A DNA stretch of 64,000 nt from SKLM01 sp964575455 (GCA_964575455.1 CAZNRX010000002.1:1-64000), one strand, 5' to 3'; shown: positions 30,462 through 39,654, counted from the stretch's first letter. A program made the numbers and translations. Notes: generated from the sequence alone by a model not told the origin.

Positions 30462-32318
30462 ATGGAGAAAGCAGGTGCAACCACCGCCAAGAGACGTCTG
30501 CTCTCGGGCAACGAGGCGATTGCGTTGGGCGCTTGGGAGGCCGGCGTGCGTTACGCCGCTGCCTACCCGGGCACCCCGAGCACGGAGATCCTGCCGGCGT
30601 TGGCGCAGTACGCAGGGGTCAGGGCGGAATGGTCGTCCAATGAGAAGGTAGCGCTGGATTCGGTCGTCGGTGCCTCGTTTGCCGGGGGACGTGCTATGGC
30701 GGTGATGAAGCACGTGGGGGTCAACGTCGCCTCCGACAGCCTGATGTCGCTCTCCTACACTGGGGTGGGGGCGGGGCTGGTGCTGGTCAGCGCCGACGAT
30801 CCGGGAGCTTTCAGCTCGCAGAACGAGCAGGACAACCGGCACTACGCGCGGTTCGGCAAGTTCCCATGCCTGGAGCCGTCTGATAGCCAGGAGGCGAAGG
30901 ACCTCACCGCCTTCGCCTTCGAGCTGAGCGAGAGGTTCGACACCCCGGTCATGGTCCGGTCCACCACGCGAGTCTCCCACTCCAAGTCGCCGGTGGAGGT
31001 ACGCATGCCGGACGAACCTCGCGAGTGGGAGCCTCTGCCCCCGTTCGAGCGTAAACCTCGGAAGTACGTCATGATCCCGGCGCACGCTCGGCTTCGCCAC
31101 CCCGAGGTGGAGGCGCGTATGGAGGCCCTGGCCGACTACGCGGAGACGTGTCCTCTGAATCGAGTGGAGTGGGGCGACAAGCGGCTGGGCGTCATCGCCG
31201 ACGGAATGGCCTATCAGTACGCCCGGGAGGTCTTCACCGGCTTCTCATTCCTGAAGCTGGGCCTGGTCCATCCGCTGCCGCAGCAGATGATCCGGGATTT
31301 CGCCTCTGAGGTCGATGCGCTCGTGGTCGTCGAGGAGCTGGACCCCTTCATCGAGGAGCAGATCCGGGCGATGGGACTGGATGTGATGGGCAAAGGCGAT
31401 GCCTCTGCGGTCTTTCCCATCACGGGTGAGCTGACGCTGGCCCGGGTGCGCGAAGGTGCCCTCAAGGCGGGTCTGCCGGTTGAGGAGATGACGCAGTCAC
31501 CCCAGGAGCTGGAGGCTGCGCAGGGAGCGGGCCAAGAATTGACCATCCCGGCTCGCCCCCCGGCGCTCTGCCCAGGCTGCCCACACCGCTCGGTCTACTT
31601 CAATCTGCGTAAGCTGAAGCTGCTCGTCTCGGGTGATATCGGGTGTTATGCTATCGGCGTGCTGCCCCCCTTCGAGGAGATGGATATGTTGATATCGATG
31701 GGGGCCAGCATCGGTATGGCTCACGGCGCGAAGCAGGCCGGCTGTCCCGACGACATCGTGGCTACCATCGGTGATTCGACCTTCTTCCACACCGGGCTGC
31801 CGGAGCTGGCGAACACGATCTACAATCAGGGAAGCGCCTGCACGATGATCCTCGACAACCGTACCACGGCGATGACGGGTGGTCAGGAGCATCCGGGCAC
31901 GGGCGTCACCCTTCAGGGCGAGCCTGGTCATCAGGTCGATATCGAGGCGGTGGTGCGGGCGATGGGCGTCGAGGATCTGTGGGTGGTCGATGCCATGGAC
32001 GTCAAGGGGGTCGAGGAGGCGATCCGCGAAGCGGTGGCCATTGACGACCGCCCAACCGTCGTCTACGTCAAGGGAGAGTGTGTCTTCGTGCCCGGGTTCC
32101 AACGCCGCCCCGTCGCGGTGGTCGACGAGGATGTCTGTAACGGCTGCGGCTTCTGCTTTCGCGTTGGCTGTCCGGCCATCCTTAAGTCGGAGGAGGTCGA
32201 CGAGCGAACGGGCCGGCCGAAGGCGGAGATCGACCCGCTGCTCTGCACCGGGTGCACCGTCTGCCTGCAGGTCTGCCCCCGCAGCGCGATCTATCAGCTC
32301 GAGGAACAGGAGGCCTAG
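30462..32318 (+). CDS. iorA: Indolepyruvate:ferredoxin oxidoreductase, alpha subunit
   Basis: This 618-residue thiamine-diphosphate enzyme oxidatively decarboxylates aryl pyruvates to acyl-CoA, reducing ferredoxin. It has the pyrimidine-binding start 'LLSGNEAIALGAWEAGVRYAAAYPGTPSTE', 'CPGCPHRSVYFNL', the TPP-binding 'GDIGCYAIG' and 'TIGDSTFFHTGLPEL', and a C-terminal two-cluster ferredoxin domain ('CNGCGFCFRVGCPAI', 'CTGCTVCLQVCPRSAI'). It is directly followed by iorB with no gap. A GAGGAG site precedes its ATG. The enzyme suggests peptide or amino-acid fermentation, or reverse use in synthesis. Confidence 0.95.
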   Translation: MEKAGATTAKRRLLSGNEAIALGAWEAGVRYAAAYPGTPSTEILPALAQYAGVRAEWSSNEKVALDSVVGASFAGGRAMAVMKHVGVNVASDSLMSLSYTGVGAGLVLVSADDPGAFSSQNEQDNRHYARFGKFPCLEPSDSQEAKDLTAFAFELSERFDTPVMVRSTTRVSHSKSPVEVRMPDEPREWEPLPPFERKPRKYVMIPAHARLRHPEVEARMEALADYAETCPLNRVEWGDKRLGVIADGMAYQYAREVFTGFSFLKLGLVHPLPQQMIRDFASEVDALVVVEELDPFIEEQIRAMGLDVMGKGDASAVFPITGELTLARVREGALKAGLPVEEMTQSPQELEAAQGAGQELTIPARPPALCPGCPHRSVYFNLRKLKLLVSGDIGCYAIGVLPPFEEMDMLISMGASIGMAHGAKQAGCPDDIVATIGDSTFFHTGLPELANTIYNQGSACTMILDNRTTAMTGGQEHPGTGVTLQGEPGHQVDIEAVVRAMGVEDLWVVDAMDVKGVEEAIREAVAIDDRPTVVYVKGECVFVPGFQRRPVAVVDEDVCNGCGFCFRVGCPAILKSEEVDERTGRPKAEIDPLLCTGCTVCLQVCPRSAIYQLEEQEA

Positions 32319-32918
32319 ATGGAGAACATCATCAACTTCCTCTTCGTGGGTGTAGGCGGTCAGGGCATCTTGACCGCCTCCGACATCGCCGCTGGCGTGG
32401 GCCTGGCAGCGGGGTACGAGGCGAAGAAGTCGGAGGTACACGGCTTTTCGCAGCGTGGCGGTGTGGTGGAGAGCCACGTCCGCTGGGGCAAGAGGGTCGG
32501 CGCGCCGACGGCGGAGAGAGGGACCGTCGATTTCCTGATTGCGCTGGAGATGTTGGAGAGCGCACGCTGGGCCGAGTGGCTCCATCCCGGAGGGGTCGTG
32601 CTGATCAATCGACAGCGTATCGCCCCGATGACGGTCACTGTGGGCGACGCGAGCTATCCGACGGATGAGGAGATCCGGGAGGCGGTGCGCACGCGCACCG
32701 AGGACGTGACCCTGGTCGACGCATTAGCCATCGCAGAGGATCTTGGAGACGCCAGGATGACCAACACGGTCGTCTTGGGGGCGCTTTCGACGCGGCTCGA
32801 CGTGGAGCCCGAAACGTGGCTGTCGGTGATCGAACAGCGTGTGCCGCCGAGATACGTGGCGTTGAATCGAAAGGCCTTCTGGGAAGGGCGTGGAGAGCCA
32901 GGCCCAGAAGGGGACTAG
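32319..32918 (+). CDS. iorB: Indolepyruvate:ferredoxin oxidoreductase, beta subunit
   Basis: This 199-residue gamma-type domain partner of IorA has 'FLFVGVGGQGILTASDIAAGVGLAAGYEAKKSEVHGFSQRGG', the classic start of the family, and 'LIALEMLESARW'. Its ATG follows the iorA stop immediately, ensuring equal synthesis. The length is typical. Confidence 0.95.
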   Translation: MENIINFLFVGVGGQGILTASDIAAGVGLAAGYEAKKSEVHGFSQRGGVVESHVRWGKRVGAPTAERGTVDFLIALEMLESARWAEWLHPGGVVLINRQRIAPMTVTVGDASYPTDEEIREAVRTRTEDVTLVDALAIAEDLGDARMTNTVVLGALSTRLDVEPETWLSVIEQRVPPRYVALNRKAFWEGRGEPGPEGD

Positions 32919-32932
32919 AAAAAGGACTGACC

Positions 32933-33526
32933 ATGGATAAGCTGAGGATCTTTGTCGCTATTCCACTTCCCGGGTCGTTGTTGGAGCGGTTGGCCGATGT
33001 CCAGTATCGGTTGCAGGGGAAGGTGCCACACCGCAGTGTGCGTTGGGTGCAGCCAAAGGGTATTCATCTGACGCTCAAGTTCCTGGGCGATACGCCGACG
33101 GACAAGATTCCCACCGTTCAGGAGGCGTTGATGGTCGTGGCCCGCAACGCGCCGACGTGTTCGGTCACGGCTGAGGGGCTGGGCTGCTTCCCGAGTCCAC
33201 GTCGTCCCCGCGTGCTGTGGGTGGGCGCAAACGAATCGACGGGTCGTCTGAAGGTGCTGTATGAGGCGATAGAGGAGGCGATGACCTCTCTCGGCTACAA
33301 GCCGGAACGGCACAGCTTCACGCCTCATCTCACGCTCGGTCGCGTGCGGCGCGGCGCGTCTCGGGGGGACGAGGAGCAGATCAGCGAGGCCATCAGCGGC
33401 ACCCAGGTGGACGAGTTGGAGACGTTCACAGTCGACTGCTTCGAGTTGATTCGGAGTGAGCTGAAGCCCAGCGGTGCCGAGTACACGACCTTGGAGACGT
33501 TTCCGCTTATGGGAGGGCAGGGTTGA
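32933..33526 (+). CDS. thpR: RNA 2',3'-cyclic phosphodiesterase (2H family)
   Basis: This 197-residue 2H phosphoesterase opens RNA 2',3'-cyclic phosphates to 2'-phosphates. It starts 'MDKLRIFVAIPLP' and has both catalytic HxT motifs, 'HLTLKFLGD' (about 43-51) and 'FTPHLTLGRV'. AAGGA lies six bases before the ATG. It is the third RNA-end enzyme within 6 kb (with rtcA and rnz) and could act on RtcA products. The symbol follows the E. coli name. Confidence 0.92.
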   Translation: MDKLRIFVAIPLPGSLLERLADVQYRLQGKVPHRSVRWVQPKGIHLTLKFLGDTPTDKIPTVQEALMVVARNAPTCSVTAEGLGCFPSPRRPRVLWVGANESTGRLKVLYEAIEEAMTSLGYKPERHSFTPHLTLGRVRRGASRGDEEQISEAISGTQVDELETFTVDCFELIRSELKPSGAEYTTLETFPLMGGQG

Positions 33527-34020
33527 AGGGGCCTGGGGCGGGCCGCCCCCTCATCGCTGTCATCGGGGGATCGTCGCCGACGGCGGGTGAGGCGTCCCTG
33601 GCTGGGGGCGTTGGGCGTGCCCTGGCCGAGGCAGGGGCGGTGCTGGTCTGTGGGGGGCGGGGCGGCGTGATGGAAGCCGCCTGTCGAGGGGCGAGGAGGG
33701 CCGGTGGCACCACCATCGGCATCCTTCCTGGCCCCGATGCCAGTGAGGCGAACCCGTATGTCGACATCTCTATCGTGACCGGCATCGGCGAGGCGAGAAA
33801 CGCCATCATCGCGCGCACAGCCGAGGTGGCGATTGCTGTGGGCGGGAGCTACGGTACGTTGAGTGAGATCGCCCTCGCGCTCGGGTTTGGCACCCCCGTC
33901 GTCGGGCTTGCGACGTGGAGGATGGAGCGAGCAGGGCATCCTCCGGTCCCCATCGTTCGTGCGGAGACGGCGGAAGAGGCGGTCCAGGAGGCCATGGCGC
34001 GCCTGCGCAGCGGGCGTTGA
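33523..34020 (+). CDS. LOG/TIGR00725-type Rossmann protein
   Basis: This 165-residue protein has the 'VIGGSSPTAGEASLAGGVGRALAEAGAVLVCGGRGGVMEA' nucleotide-fold start and 'ARNAIIARTAEVAIAVGGSYGTLSEIALAL'. The latter is the PGGxGT-like motif of the lysine-decarboxylase-like (LOG) superfamily, here GGSYGT. Some relatives cleave nucleoside monophosphates; this subfamily has no established reaction. The start is a TTG overlapping the thpR stop (TTGA), so translation is probably coupled. Confidence 0.8.
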   Translation: MKGPGAGRPLIAVIGGSSPTAGEASLAGGVGRALAEAGAVLVCGGRGGVMEAACRGARRAGGTTIGILPGPDASEANPYVDISIVTGIGEARNAIIARTAEVAIAVGGSYGTLSEIALALGFGTPVVGLATWRMERAGHPPVPIVRAETAEEAVQEAMARLRSGR

Positions 34021-34129
34021 GCGCCTGATCCAGGGTAAAGTGAGCCATCACCTCGTAGGACCGCCGTGAGCGCGGCGGCGCGCCCAAAGGGAGCGGCTGA
34101 ACGGCAGCGAGTACGGAAAGGCGGCAAGG

Positions 34130-34594
34130 ATGCGCGAAGCAATACTAGGTGCTCAGGCTGAGGTTGACGTCCCTTTGGAGATGGCTCGGGACTGGTTCTT
34201 GTCCTTGGAGGAGCATCCGGAGCGTTACACGTTTGAGACGCACGCGGGCTTTGAGTTCGAGGAGGGCGGCTTTGGCAAGGTCGGGGCCAGGTTCAGGACG
34301 CAGGAGAGGTTTCTTTTTCTGCCGCTGGAGCTGCAGTTTGAGCTGACCGAGATCCGTGAGACGGCGTTCCGCTTCTGGCTGAGTCGACCCGCGTGCATAG
34401 GCGTATGGGGAAGGTTCGAGCTCAAGGAGCACCATGATGAGCAGAGCGTCCTGTTGCTGCGGATCGGATCTGAGACCCGGTTTGGACAGCTTCTACTGCG
34501 TTTCTATCCCGTGGCTGCCGCCATCCACCGACAGATCTGTGCCGAGGTGCGACACGTCAAGGGATCGATGGAGCATACCTATGCCAGACGGTGA
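34130..34594 (+). CDS. SRPBCC-like small protein
   Basis: This 154-residue protein looks like a START/SRPBCC fold: an N-terminal strand with 'QAEVDVPLEMARDWFLSLEEHPERY', alternating strands, and a final amphipathic helix ('YPVAAAIHRQICAEVRHVKGSME'). The fold call rests on the general pattern, not on a sharp motif, so it is tentative. It is preceded by AAGG seven bases before the ATG and converges on the sulfatase-like gene. Confidence 0.6.
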   Translation: MREAILGAQAEVDVPLEMARDWFLSLEEHPERYTFETHAGFEFEEGGFGKVGARFRTQERFLFLPLELQFELTEIRETAFRFWLSRPACIGVWGRFELKEHHDEQSVLLLRIGSETRFGQLLLRFYPVAAAIHRQICAEVRHVKGSMEHTYARR

Positions 34595-34627
34595 ATCTCT
34601 ACCCCAGAGGGAGAGCGGCCGTCCAGG

Positions 34628-36226
34628 TCACTCTATGTAGCCAAGCGCCCGAAGCCGCTCCGATATCTCCTCGTCGTCCAGGCTCACCCGGCGCGCTGAC
34701 TCCCAATTCTCCGGTCGTCTGGCCTCGGCATCCCTCACAAAGCTGTTCAACTTGTCTTGAAGCTGTGAGACCTTGTCAGGATGCTCGGCGAGCAGGTTGT
34801 TTGTCTCTCCTGGATCGTCGATCACGTCGAACAGCTCGTCCGGTTCGTCTCCGACGGTGATGAGCTTATGTCGCCCCTCATAGACGGCTCGCCGCATCGA
34901 CCGGCAGCGGAAGGAGTCGATCGCGGTTGGATCCGCGTTCTCCATCAGAGCCAACAGCGTGTCGGGGGTGTACGCCTCGGCGAACACCGTCCTCTCTTGT
35001 GGCTCGTAACCGTTCAGTGCACGCGTCAGGGTCAGCGCCTCGACCTCGGCCAGAGCACGGCCTGCGTTGCCCCCGTTGGGTCGAGTCCCTGTGGCCTCCA
35101 ATACCGAGTGGAAGACTCGGCGGGTGGAGACGAGGGACGAGACCCGTTTGCCTGCGGGATAGCGTTGTGGGTAGCGAACGATCAACGGCACGCGGACCAG
35201 GTCGTCGTAGGCGACCAGCGAATGCCCCACGAAGTGGTGGTTGTTCAGCCCCTCTCCGTGGTCCGAGGTGATGATCACTATTGTGTTATCGCGCGCTCTC
35301 GGCTTGTTCAGATCCTTCAGCAGGCGGCGGAGCAGTCGATCCTGGTAGGCGACCTCGGCGTCATAAAGGTCGTTGAGCGTCCGGTCCTCCAGCTCTCCGA
35401 GAGGCTCGGTGAGCGGGATCATCCAGCGGTAGTGCTCCTTGTTGTACTCGCGCATGAAGCTCCGCGCTTCGTCATCTTCCTCGTAGTAGGGTGCGAAATC
35501 CTGGATGAACCGGGACGCGGGGCGATACGGCAGGTGTGTTTCCATCAAGTTGATGAAGGTGAACAGAGGGCGTTCCCCTTCGCTGCTTCGCTGGGCGCGG
35601 AGGTAGCCGACCACGTCGCGCAACGAGCGCTTGGTGTTCCCCTTGAAGTTGATGCTAGCCTGCCACAGTGGGACGATGAGCGGGTGCATCGCGATGCGCA
35701 GCAGCAGGTTGTTGTGGGCGAACTGGTTCTGGAACGGCGCGACAATTCGGCGTGCCAGACGTGTGTATCGCTCCATGAGGCGTCCCAGGATCTTCGGACG
35801 CGACTCTTTGATATCCGGGTAGTTTGGGACGGCACCACCGTAGTTGTAGAACTCGTCAAAGCCGCGATCGAGATCGTTGTCGACGACGCCAAGCAGGGGG
35901 TTGTTGCAGAAGCCAACGGTCTTGTAGCCGTCAGCCTGCAGCAGCTCCGTTAGGGTCACCGTGTCTTTCCCCAGGGTGTCGTAGATCTGGGCGGTCATGT
36001 GCGTCGTCGGGTATTCCCCGGTGAAGAGTGAGGCGTGCGAGGGAACGGTCCATTGGCCTGGCACGATCGCTCGCTCAAACAGGGTCGCGTCCTCGGCGAA
36101 TGCGTCGACGAAGGACGTTGTCTGGCGTTCGTAGCCATAGCAGGACATGCGGTCCGCACGCAAAGTGTCGAGCACGATCAAGACGATGTCAGGTCTAGTC
36201 AATGGGTCCTCCATGTGATACGTCAT
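34628..36226 (-). CDS. Sulfatase/phosphoglycerol-transferase-like alkaline phosphatase superfamily protein
   Basis: This 532-residue protein has the superfamily metal motifs 'PDIVLIVLDTLRADRMSCYGY' near the N-terminus and 'ITSDHGEGLNNHHFVGH' in the middle. The nucleophile site reads 'TVPSHASLFTG'. The Cys/Ser of formylglycine sulfatases (CxPxR) is Thr and the Arg is His, so formylglycine is not expected and a Thr nucleophile is likely. There is no clear membrane segment. GAAGGG precedes the ATG at 36226, which overlaps the Amt-like gene by 32 bases, so both probably share a transcript. The substrate is unknown. Confidence 0.8.
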   Translation of the reverse strand: MTYHMEDPLTRPDIVLIVLDTLRADRMSCYGYERQTTSFVDAFAEDATLFERAIVPGQWTVPSHASLFTGEYPTTHMTAQIYDTLGKDTVTLTELLQADGYKTVGFCNNPLLGVVDNDLDRGFDEFYNYGGAVPNYPDIKESRPKILGRLMERYTRLARRIVAPFQNQFAHNNLLLRIAMHPLIVPLWQASINFKGNTKRSLRDVVGYLRAQRSSEGERPLFTFINLMETHLPYRPASRFIQDFAPYYEEDDEARSFMREYNKEHYRWMIPLTEPLGELEDRTLNDLYDAEVAYQDRLLRRLLKDLNKPRARDNTIVIITSDHGEGLNNHHFVGHSLVAYDDLVRVPLIVRYPQRYPAGKRVSSLVSTRRVFHSVLEATGTRPNGGNAGRALAEVEALTLTRALNGYEPQERTVFAEAYTPDTLLALMENADPTAIDSFRCRSMRRAVYEGRHKLITVGDEPDELFDVIDDPGETNNLLAEHPDKVSQLQDKLNSFVRDAEARRPENWESARRVSLDDEEISERLRALGYIE

Positions 36227-37559
36227 TCGAATCCCTTCCCCCGTTCTGCTTGCCGATGTAGCGATAGGGCAGGCTCAGGGCGAAGAACGTCAGCCAGCTG
36301 GTCAACCAGGCTGGCAGAGCGATGGCGCCCAGCCCAGCCAGTTGGGCGATCAGCTGGCCCCGACCATCGCCGATGAATCCACTTGCTGGCAGGAAACCAG
36401 TCACACCCTGGCCAAGGACGGTGTGGTATTCCGTCAGTCCCACGCCGTTCCACCCCTGACCAGAGCGACCGTCGGCGAAAAGGGCAACGGCGAGCAGCCC
36501 CCAGGCGCCCGCTGTGATACCCAGAGGGATCGTGGCTGTGGCGTCCGGCAGGCGCAACATCTGCTCGACCACGAAGACGCCCAGAGGCAAGAGGAGGCCA
36601 GCCACAATACCGGTCACTACGGCTGCCCACGGGGGAACGAACGGGGCGCCCGCGGAGATGGCGATGAAACCGGCCGCCGTTCCTCGCGCCGACATCAGGG
36701 CATCGGCGTGTCCGATGGTGAACCAGCAGTAGGTCTGTGAAGCGATGGCGGCGCCTGCTCCGGCCAGCAGGCCGTTGATGGCGATGCGGGGGACGTTGAG
36801 CTCTGCGCCGGCAGCGTGGAAGGGGGTGCTGAGGGACCAGCCGAGCCAGCCGAGCCCGAAAAGCAGCGCTCCCAGGTTGGCGAGCAGCGGGAAGTGTGCT
36901 GGTGGCATCTCGACGGCGGGCTCCGCTTGTGGACCCTCCGGTGAGCCGTAGGGCTGCTGACGGCCCAGGCCCATGAAGGAGCCCAACGCCGCGAAGCCGC
37001 TCAAGAGGTAGACGACGGCGGAACCGCTGTGATCCACGAAGCCGTGCCCCTGCCCCAGCGTCGAGCCAAGGTTGGCCAGCCATCCGCCGCCCCAGGCCCA
37101 GCAGGCGGCCAACGGAAAGAGCCCGCTTGCTACGAGCAGCCCTCCGGCTACCATCTGCCAGCCGCGCGCCCGACCGGATAGACTCAGGATGGAAAGGAGC
37201 ACTGTTGAGACGACCATGGGTACGTAGGCGAGGAACAGGGCATAGATCTCGGGGCTGGCTTCGTCTCCAGCGAGGAAGAAGCCCGCCAGACCGACCAGGC
37301 CCCACTTGCCCCCGCCTTCACCGGCGAAAAGACGGGCTAGACCGTCGAGCCCCGGATGGTCGCTCATCAGGCTGGCGCCGCCGAGATGGAAGGCGAACCC
37401 CACGGTGAAGTATCCCAGGGCGCCCAAAGCCAATGCCAGCGCGCCTACCGTGGTTGATCGGCGCGCCCGAGCTGGTTCCATGCCTCCCCAGGCCAGGAGA
37501 AAGAGACCTATGGGGATGAGGTAGCCAAGGAGGGCAGGCAACCAAGCCTCAATTGTCAT
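36195..37559 (-). CDS. Ammonium transporter (Amt)-like membrane protein without twin histidines
   Basis: This 454-residue protein has about 11 membrane helices laid out as in Amt/Mep/Rh proteins. 'GFVDHSGSAVVYLLSGFAALG' matches the region of E. coli AmtB 'LDFAGGTVVH', and 'GITAGAWGLLAVALFADG' matches 'VHGVCGIVGCIMTGIF'. The pore histidines (His168, His318 in E. coli) align with Tyr184 and about Gly347 here. The usual GlnK partner gene is not adjacent. The protein may transport something other than ammonium, or act as a sensor. It lies upstream of and overlaps the sulfatase-like gene. Confidence 0.7.
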   Translation of the reverse strand: MTIEAWLPALLGYLIPIGLFLLAWGGMEPARARRSTTVGALALALGALGYFTVGFAFHLGGASLMSDHPGLDGLARLFAGEGGGKWGLVGLAGFFLAGDEASPEIYALFLAYVPMVVSTVLLSILSLSGRARGWQMVAGGLLVASGLFPLAACWAWGGGWLANLGSTLGQGHGFVDHSGSAVVYLLSGFAALGSFMGLGRQQPYGSPEGPQAEPAVEMPPAHFPLLANLGALLFGLGWLGWSLSTPFHAAGAELNVPRIAINGLLAGAGAAIASQTYCWFTIGHADALMSARGTAAGFIAISAGAPFVPPWAAVVTGIVAGLLLPLGVFVVEQMLRLPDATATIPLGITAGAWGLLAVALFADGRSGQGWNGVGLTEYHTVLGQGVTGFLPASGFIGDGRGQLIAQLAGLGAIALPAWLTSWLTFFALSLPYRYIGKQNGGRDSNDVSHGGPID

Positions 37560-37637
37560 ATTCGTTGCCTTACGGTAGAATGCAGACTGCGTTGATCATA
37601 GGTGACTATCTTACCAAACTCTAAGGTTTTGCCAAGT

Positions 37638-38132
37638 ATGGTGGCGGATCGACCTTCTCAGCAGCCTTCTGAGCCCGAGGCTCCCAGGTTGCTTGCCGAC
37701 TGCATGCTCGGAAGGCTGGCTAAGTGGCTGCGGTTGCTTGGCTACGACACCGCTTACGAGAATGATGCGACGGACCACGAGTTGGCGCGGCGCGCGCGCG
37801 TCGAGGGACGCATACTTCTGACCCGTGATCAACAGCTTTCGGATCGCAGGGGGTTGAAGACCCTGTTCATCCGATCCCAGAAGCTAGAGCTGCAGCTGCA
37901 GGAGGTCTGCGAAGCTCTCGGCCCGCCGGCCGATCCATCTCTTTCGCGGTGCTCTATCTGTAACGTTTTGCTGGAGAGCGTTGCTGCTGAGGACGTGGTT
38001 GACCGTGTGCCGCGGTATGTGCTCGAGGCGCACGCTGATTTTCGTCACTGTCCTTGCTGTGGGCGGGTCTACTGGTCAGGCAGTCACGTCGACACGATGG
38101 ACGAGCAATTGGAGGAATTTGACCTTTCCTGA
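37638..38132 (+). CDS. Mut7-C RNase-domain protein with zinc ribbon
   Basis: This 164-residue protein matches the Mut7-C (former DUF82) family, a PIN-like fold predicted to cut RNA. It has 'LADCMLGRLAKWLRLLGYDTAYEND', 'GRILLTRDQQL' with the acidic residues of the fold, then a ribbon 'RCSICN' and 'CPCCGRVYWSGSH'. ATG 37638 is chosen because the upstream dozen codons (from a GTG at 37602) are not family-like. It is divergent from the Amt-like gene. Confidence 0.88.
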   Translation: MVADRPSQQPSEPEAPRLLADCMLGRLAKWLRLLGYDTAYENDATDHELARRARVEGRILLTRDQQLSDRRGLKTLFIRSQKLELQLQEVCEALGPPADPSLSRCSICNVLLESVAAEDVVDRVPRYVLEAHADFRHCPCCGRVYWSGSHVDTMDEQLEEFDLS

Positions 38133-38213
38133 GCACGTTTGCTACGGGCGGTTTCGGCACCCCTGGGACGAGAGCTCTGGACAGGGAATGGTTGTGAGTG
38201 CGGGTGTGGTTTC

Positions 38214-39077
38214 ATGCCCGTCGGGGGAGAGCGCTTCTTGGGTCTGAGTAGCGTCGGTATTCTGTATAACGCTCACATTCCCGAGGCCCGTTCCCTGGCG
38301 ACGGAGATGGAAGTGTGGACGGGGGGGCGTGTGGACCACGTCGCCGTCTGTGCCATCGACGATGCCTCCGATGTGCTCTGTCTATCGGAGATGGATCTCC
38401 TCGTCACGTTGGGCGGAGATGGCTCTATTCTCCAGGCGGCTCGCCTGGCAGCGCCGCATCGCGCGTTGATCTTAGGGATCAACCTCGGTCGGGTGGGATT
38501 CCTCAGCGAGGCCGAGACGCGTGAGTGCACGGAGGTGCTGTCCTCTGCGCTCGCTGGAGACTACTGGGTCGAGGAGCGCATGATGCTCCGGGTGGTGGCT
38601 CAGCGAGGGGGCAAGATACTGGGCGAGGGCGAAGCACTCAACGACGTGGTCGTCGGACGCGGCGCTCGGGGGCGCGCCGTCCACCTGCGCACCGATGTGG
38701 ACGGTGGTGAGTTGGCGACCTACGTCGCTGACGGCCTGATCGTTGCCACACCAACGGGGAGCACGGCCTATGCGCTGGCCGCCGGCGGCCCGATCCTTCC
38801 CCCAGAGTTGCGTAACATCCTGCTGGTGCCGGTCGCGCCGCACTTGAGCATGAGGCGACCGATTGTGCTGGCTGAGGGCGTCACGGTACGTATCACGGTC
38901 GTCGGACGTCGCCCGGCAGTCCTCACGGTGGATGGACTGCCGGAGGTCGAGCTGGAGAATCGGGACGTGGTGAGCGTGGAGGCCAGCCCGCACGTCGCGC
39001 GCTTCGCGCGGGTGCGGGAGCAGACCTATTTCTACAAGACGTTGGTCGAGCGGCTAGTGCCGAGGAACAACAGGTAG
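38214..39077 (+). CDS. nadK: NAD kinase
   Basis: This approximately 287-residue NAD kinase makes NADP. It contains 'VTLGGDGSILQAAR' (the GGDG motif), 'GINLGRVGFLSE', 'ALNDVVVGRG' and 'DGLIVATPTGSTAYALAAGGPI', all diagnostic. The chosen ATG (38214) leads into 'LGLSSVGILYNAHIPEA', the normal N-terminus; the frame is open for 25 codons upstream, which is not family-like. It heads a run ending in recN and the sbcC-like gene, a familiar nadK-recN neighbourhood. Confidence 0.93.
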   Translation: MPVGGERFLGLSSVGILYNAHIPEARSLATEMEVWTGGRVDHVAVCAIDDASDVLCLSEMDLLVTLGGDGSILQAARLAAPHRALILGINLGRVGFLSEAETRECTEVLSSALAGDYWVEERMMLRVVAQRGGKILGEGEALNDVVVGRGARGRAVHLRTDVDGGELATYVADGLIVATPTGSTAYALAAGGPILPPELRNILLVPVAPHLSMRRPIVLAEGVTVRITVVGRRPAVLTVDGLPEVELENRDVVSVEASPHVARFARVREQTYFYKTLVERLVPRNNR

Positions 39078-39102
39078 GTGATGAGACAAGGCTGTTAATG
39101 TC

Positions 39103-39645
39103 ATGAACGAACCTCTGTACTGTGCGAATCATCCCAAGGTCGAGACGCGTCTGCGCTGCAACAAGTGTGGCAAGCCGATATGTATGCAGTGTGCGGTGCG
39201 AACGCCGGTCGGTTACCGCTGTCGAGAGTGTGTCAATGCACAGCAGCGGACGTTCTACGCTGGCTTCAGATCGAGCTACTACTTGATCGCTGCCGTCGTC
39301 GCGCTGCCGCTCTCGCTGGTGGCCGGCTGGCTCATTCCCCAGTTGGGCTGGTATACCATCTTTCTCGGCCCTGTCGTCGGCGGCGGTATTGCTGAGGCAG
39401 CACGATACGCTATCGGTCGCAAACGAGGCCAGTACACGTGGCTGGTGGTGTGCGGGGCCATCGTTGTGGGCGCGTTGCCGACCTTGCTGTTGTCGCTTCT
39501 CTCATTCGTGGGTCTCGTAGCAGGGGCTCCGGGCGTGCTGACCTATCTGGTCGGTGGACTCGCACGGCTTCTCTGGGTTGGCGTCTACCTGTTGACGGCG
39601 ATAGGAGCAGCCTATGCTCGCCTGCGCACCGGAAAACGGGTGTAG
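39103..39645 (+). CDS. B-box zinc finger membrane protein
   Basis: This 180-residue protein has an N-terminal B-box-like zinc domain ('CANHPKVETRLRCNKCGKPICMQCAVRTPVGYRCREC', eight Cys/His ligands within residues 7-46). It is followed by about four membrane helices (60-80, 85-105, 118-140, 145-172). Such B-box/membrane proteins are common in Chloroflexota and Actinobacteria, sometimes fused to rhomboid proteases; no rhomboid catalytic motif is visible here. It lies between nadK and recN in the same direction. Confidence 0.8.
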   Translation: MNEPLYCANHPKVETRLRCNKCGKPICMQCAVRTPVGYRCRECVNAQQRTFYAGFRSSYYLIAAVVALPLSLVAGWLIPQLGWYTIFLGPVVGGGIAEAARYAIGRKRGQYTWLVVCGAIVVGALPTLLLSLLSFVGLVAGAPGVLTYLVGGLARLLWVGVYLLTAIGAAYARLRTGKRV

Positions 39646-39654
39646 GAGGTCGCT

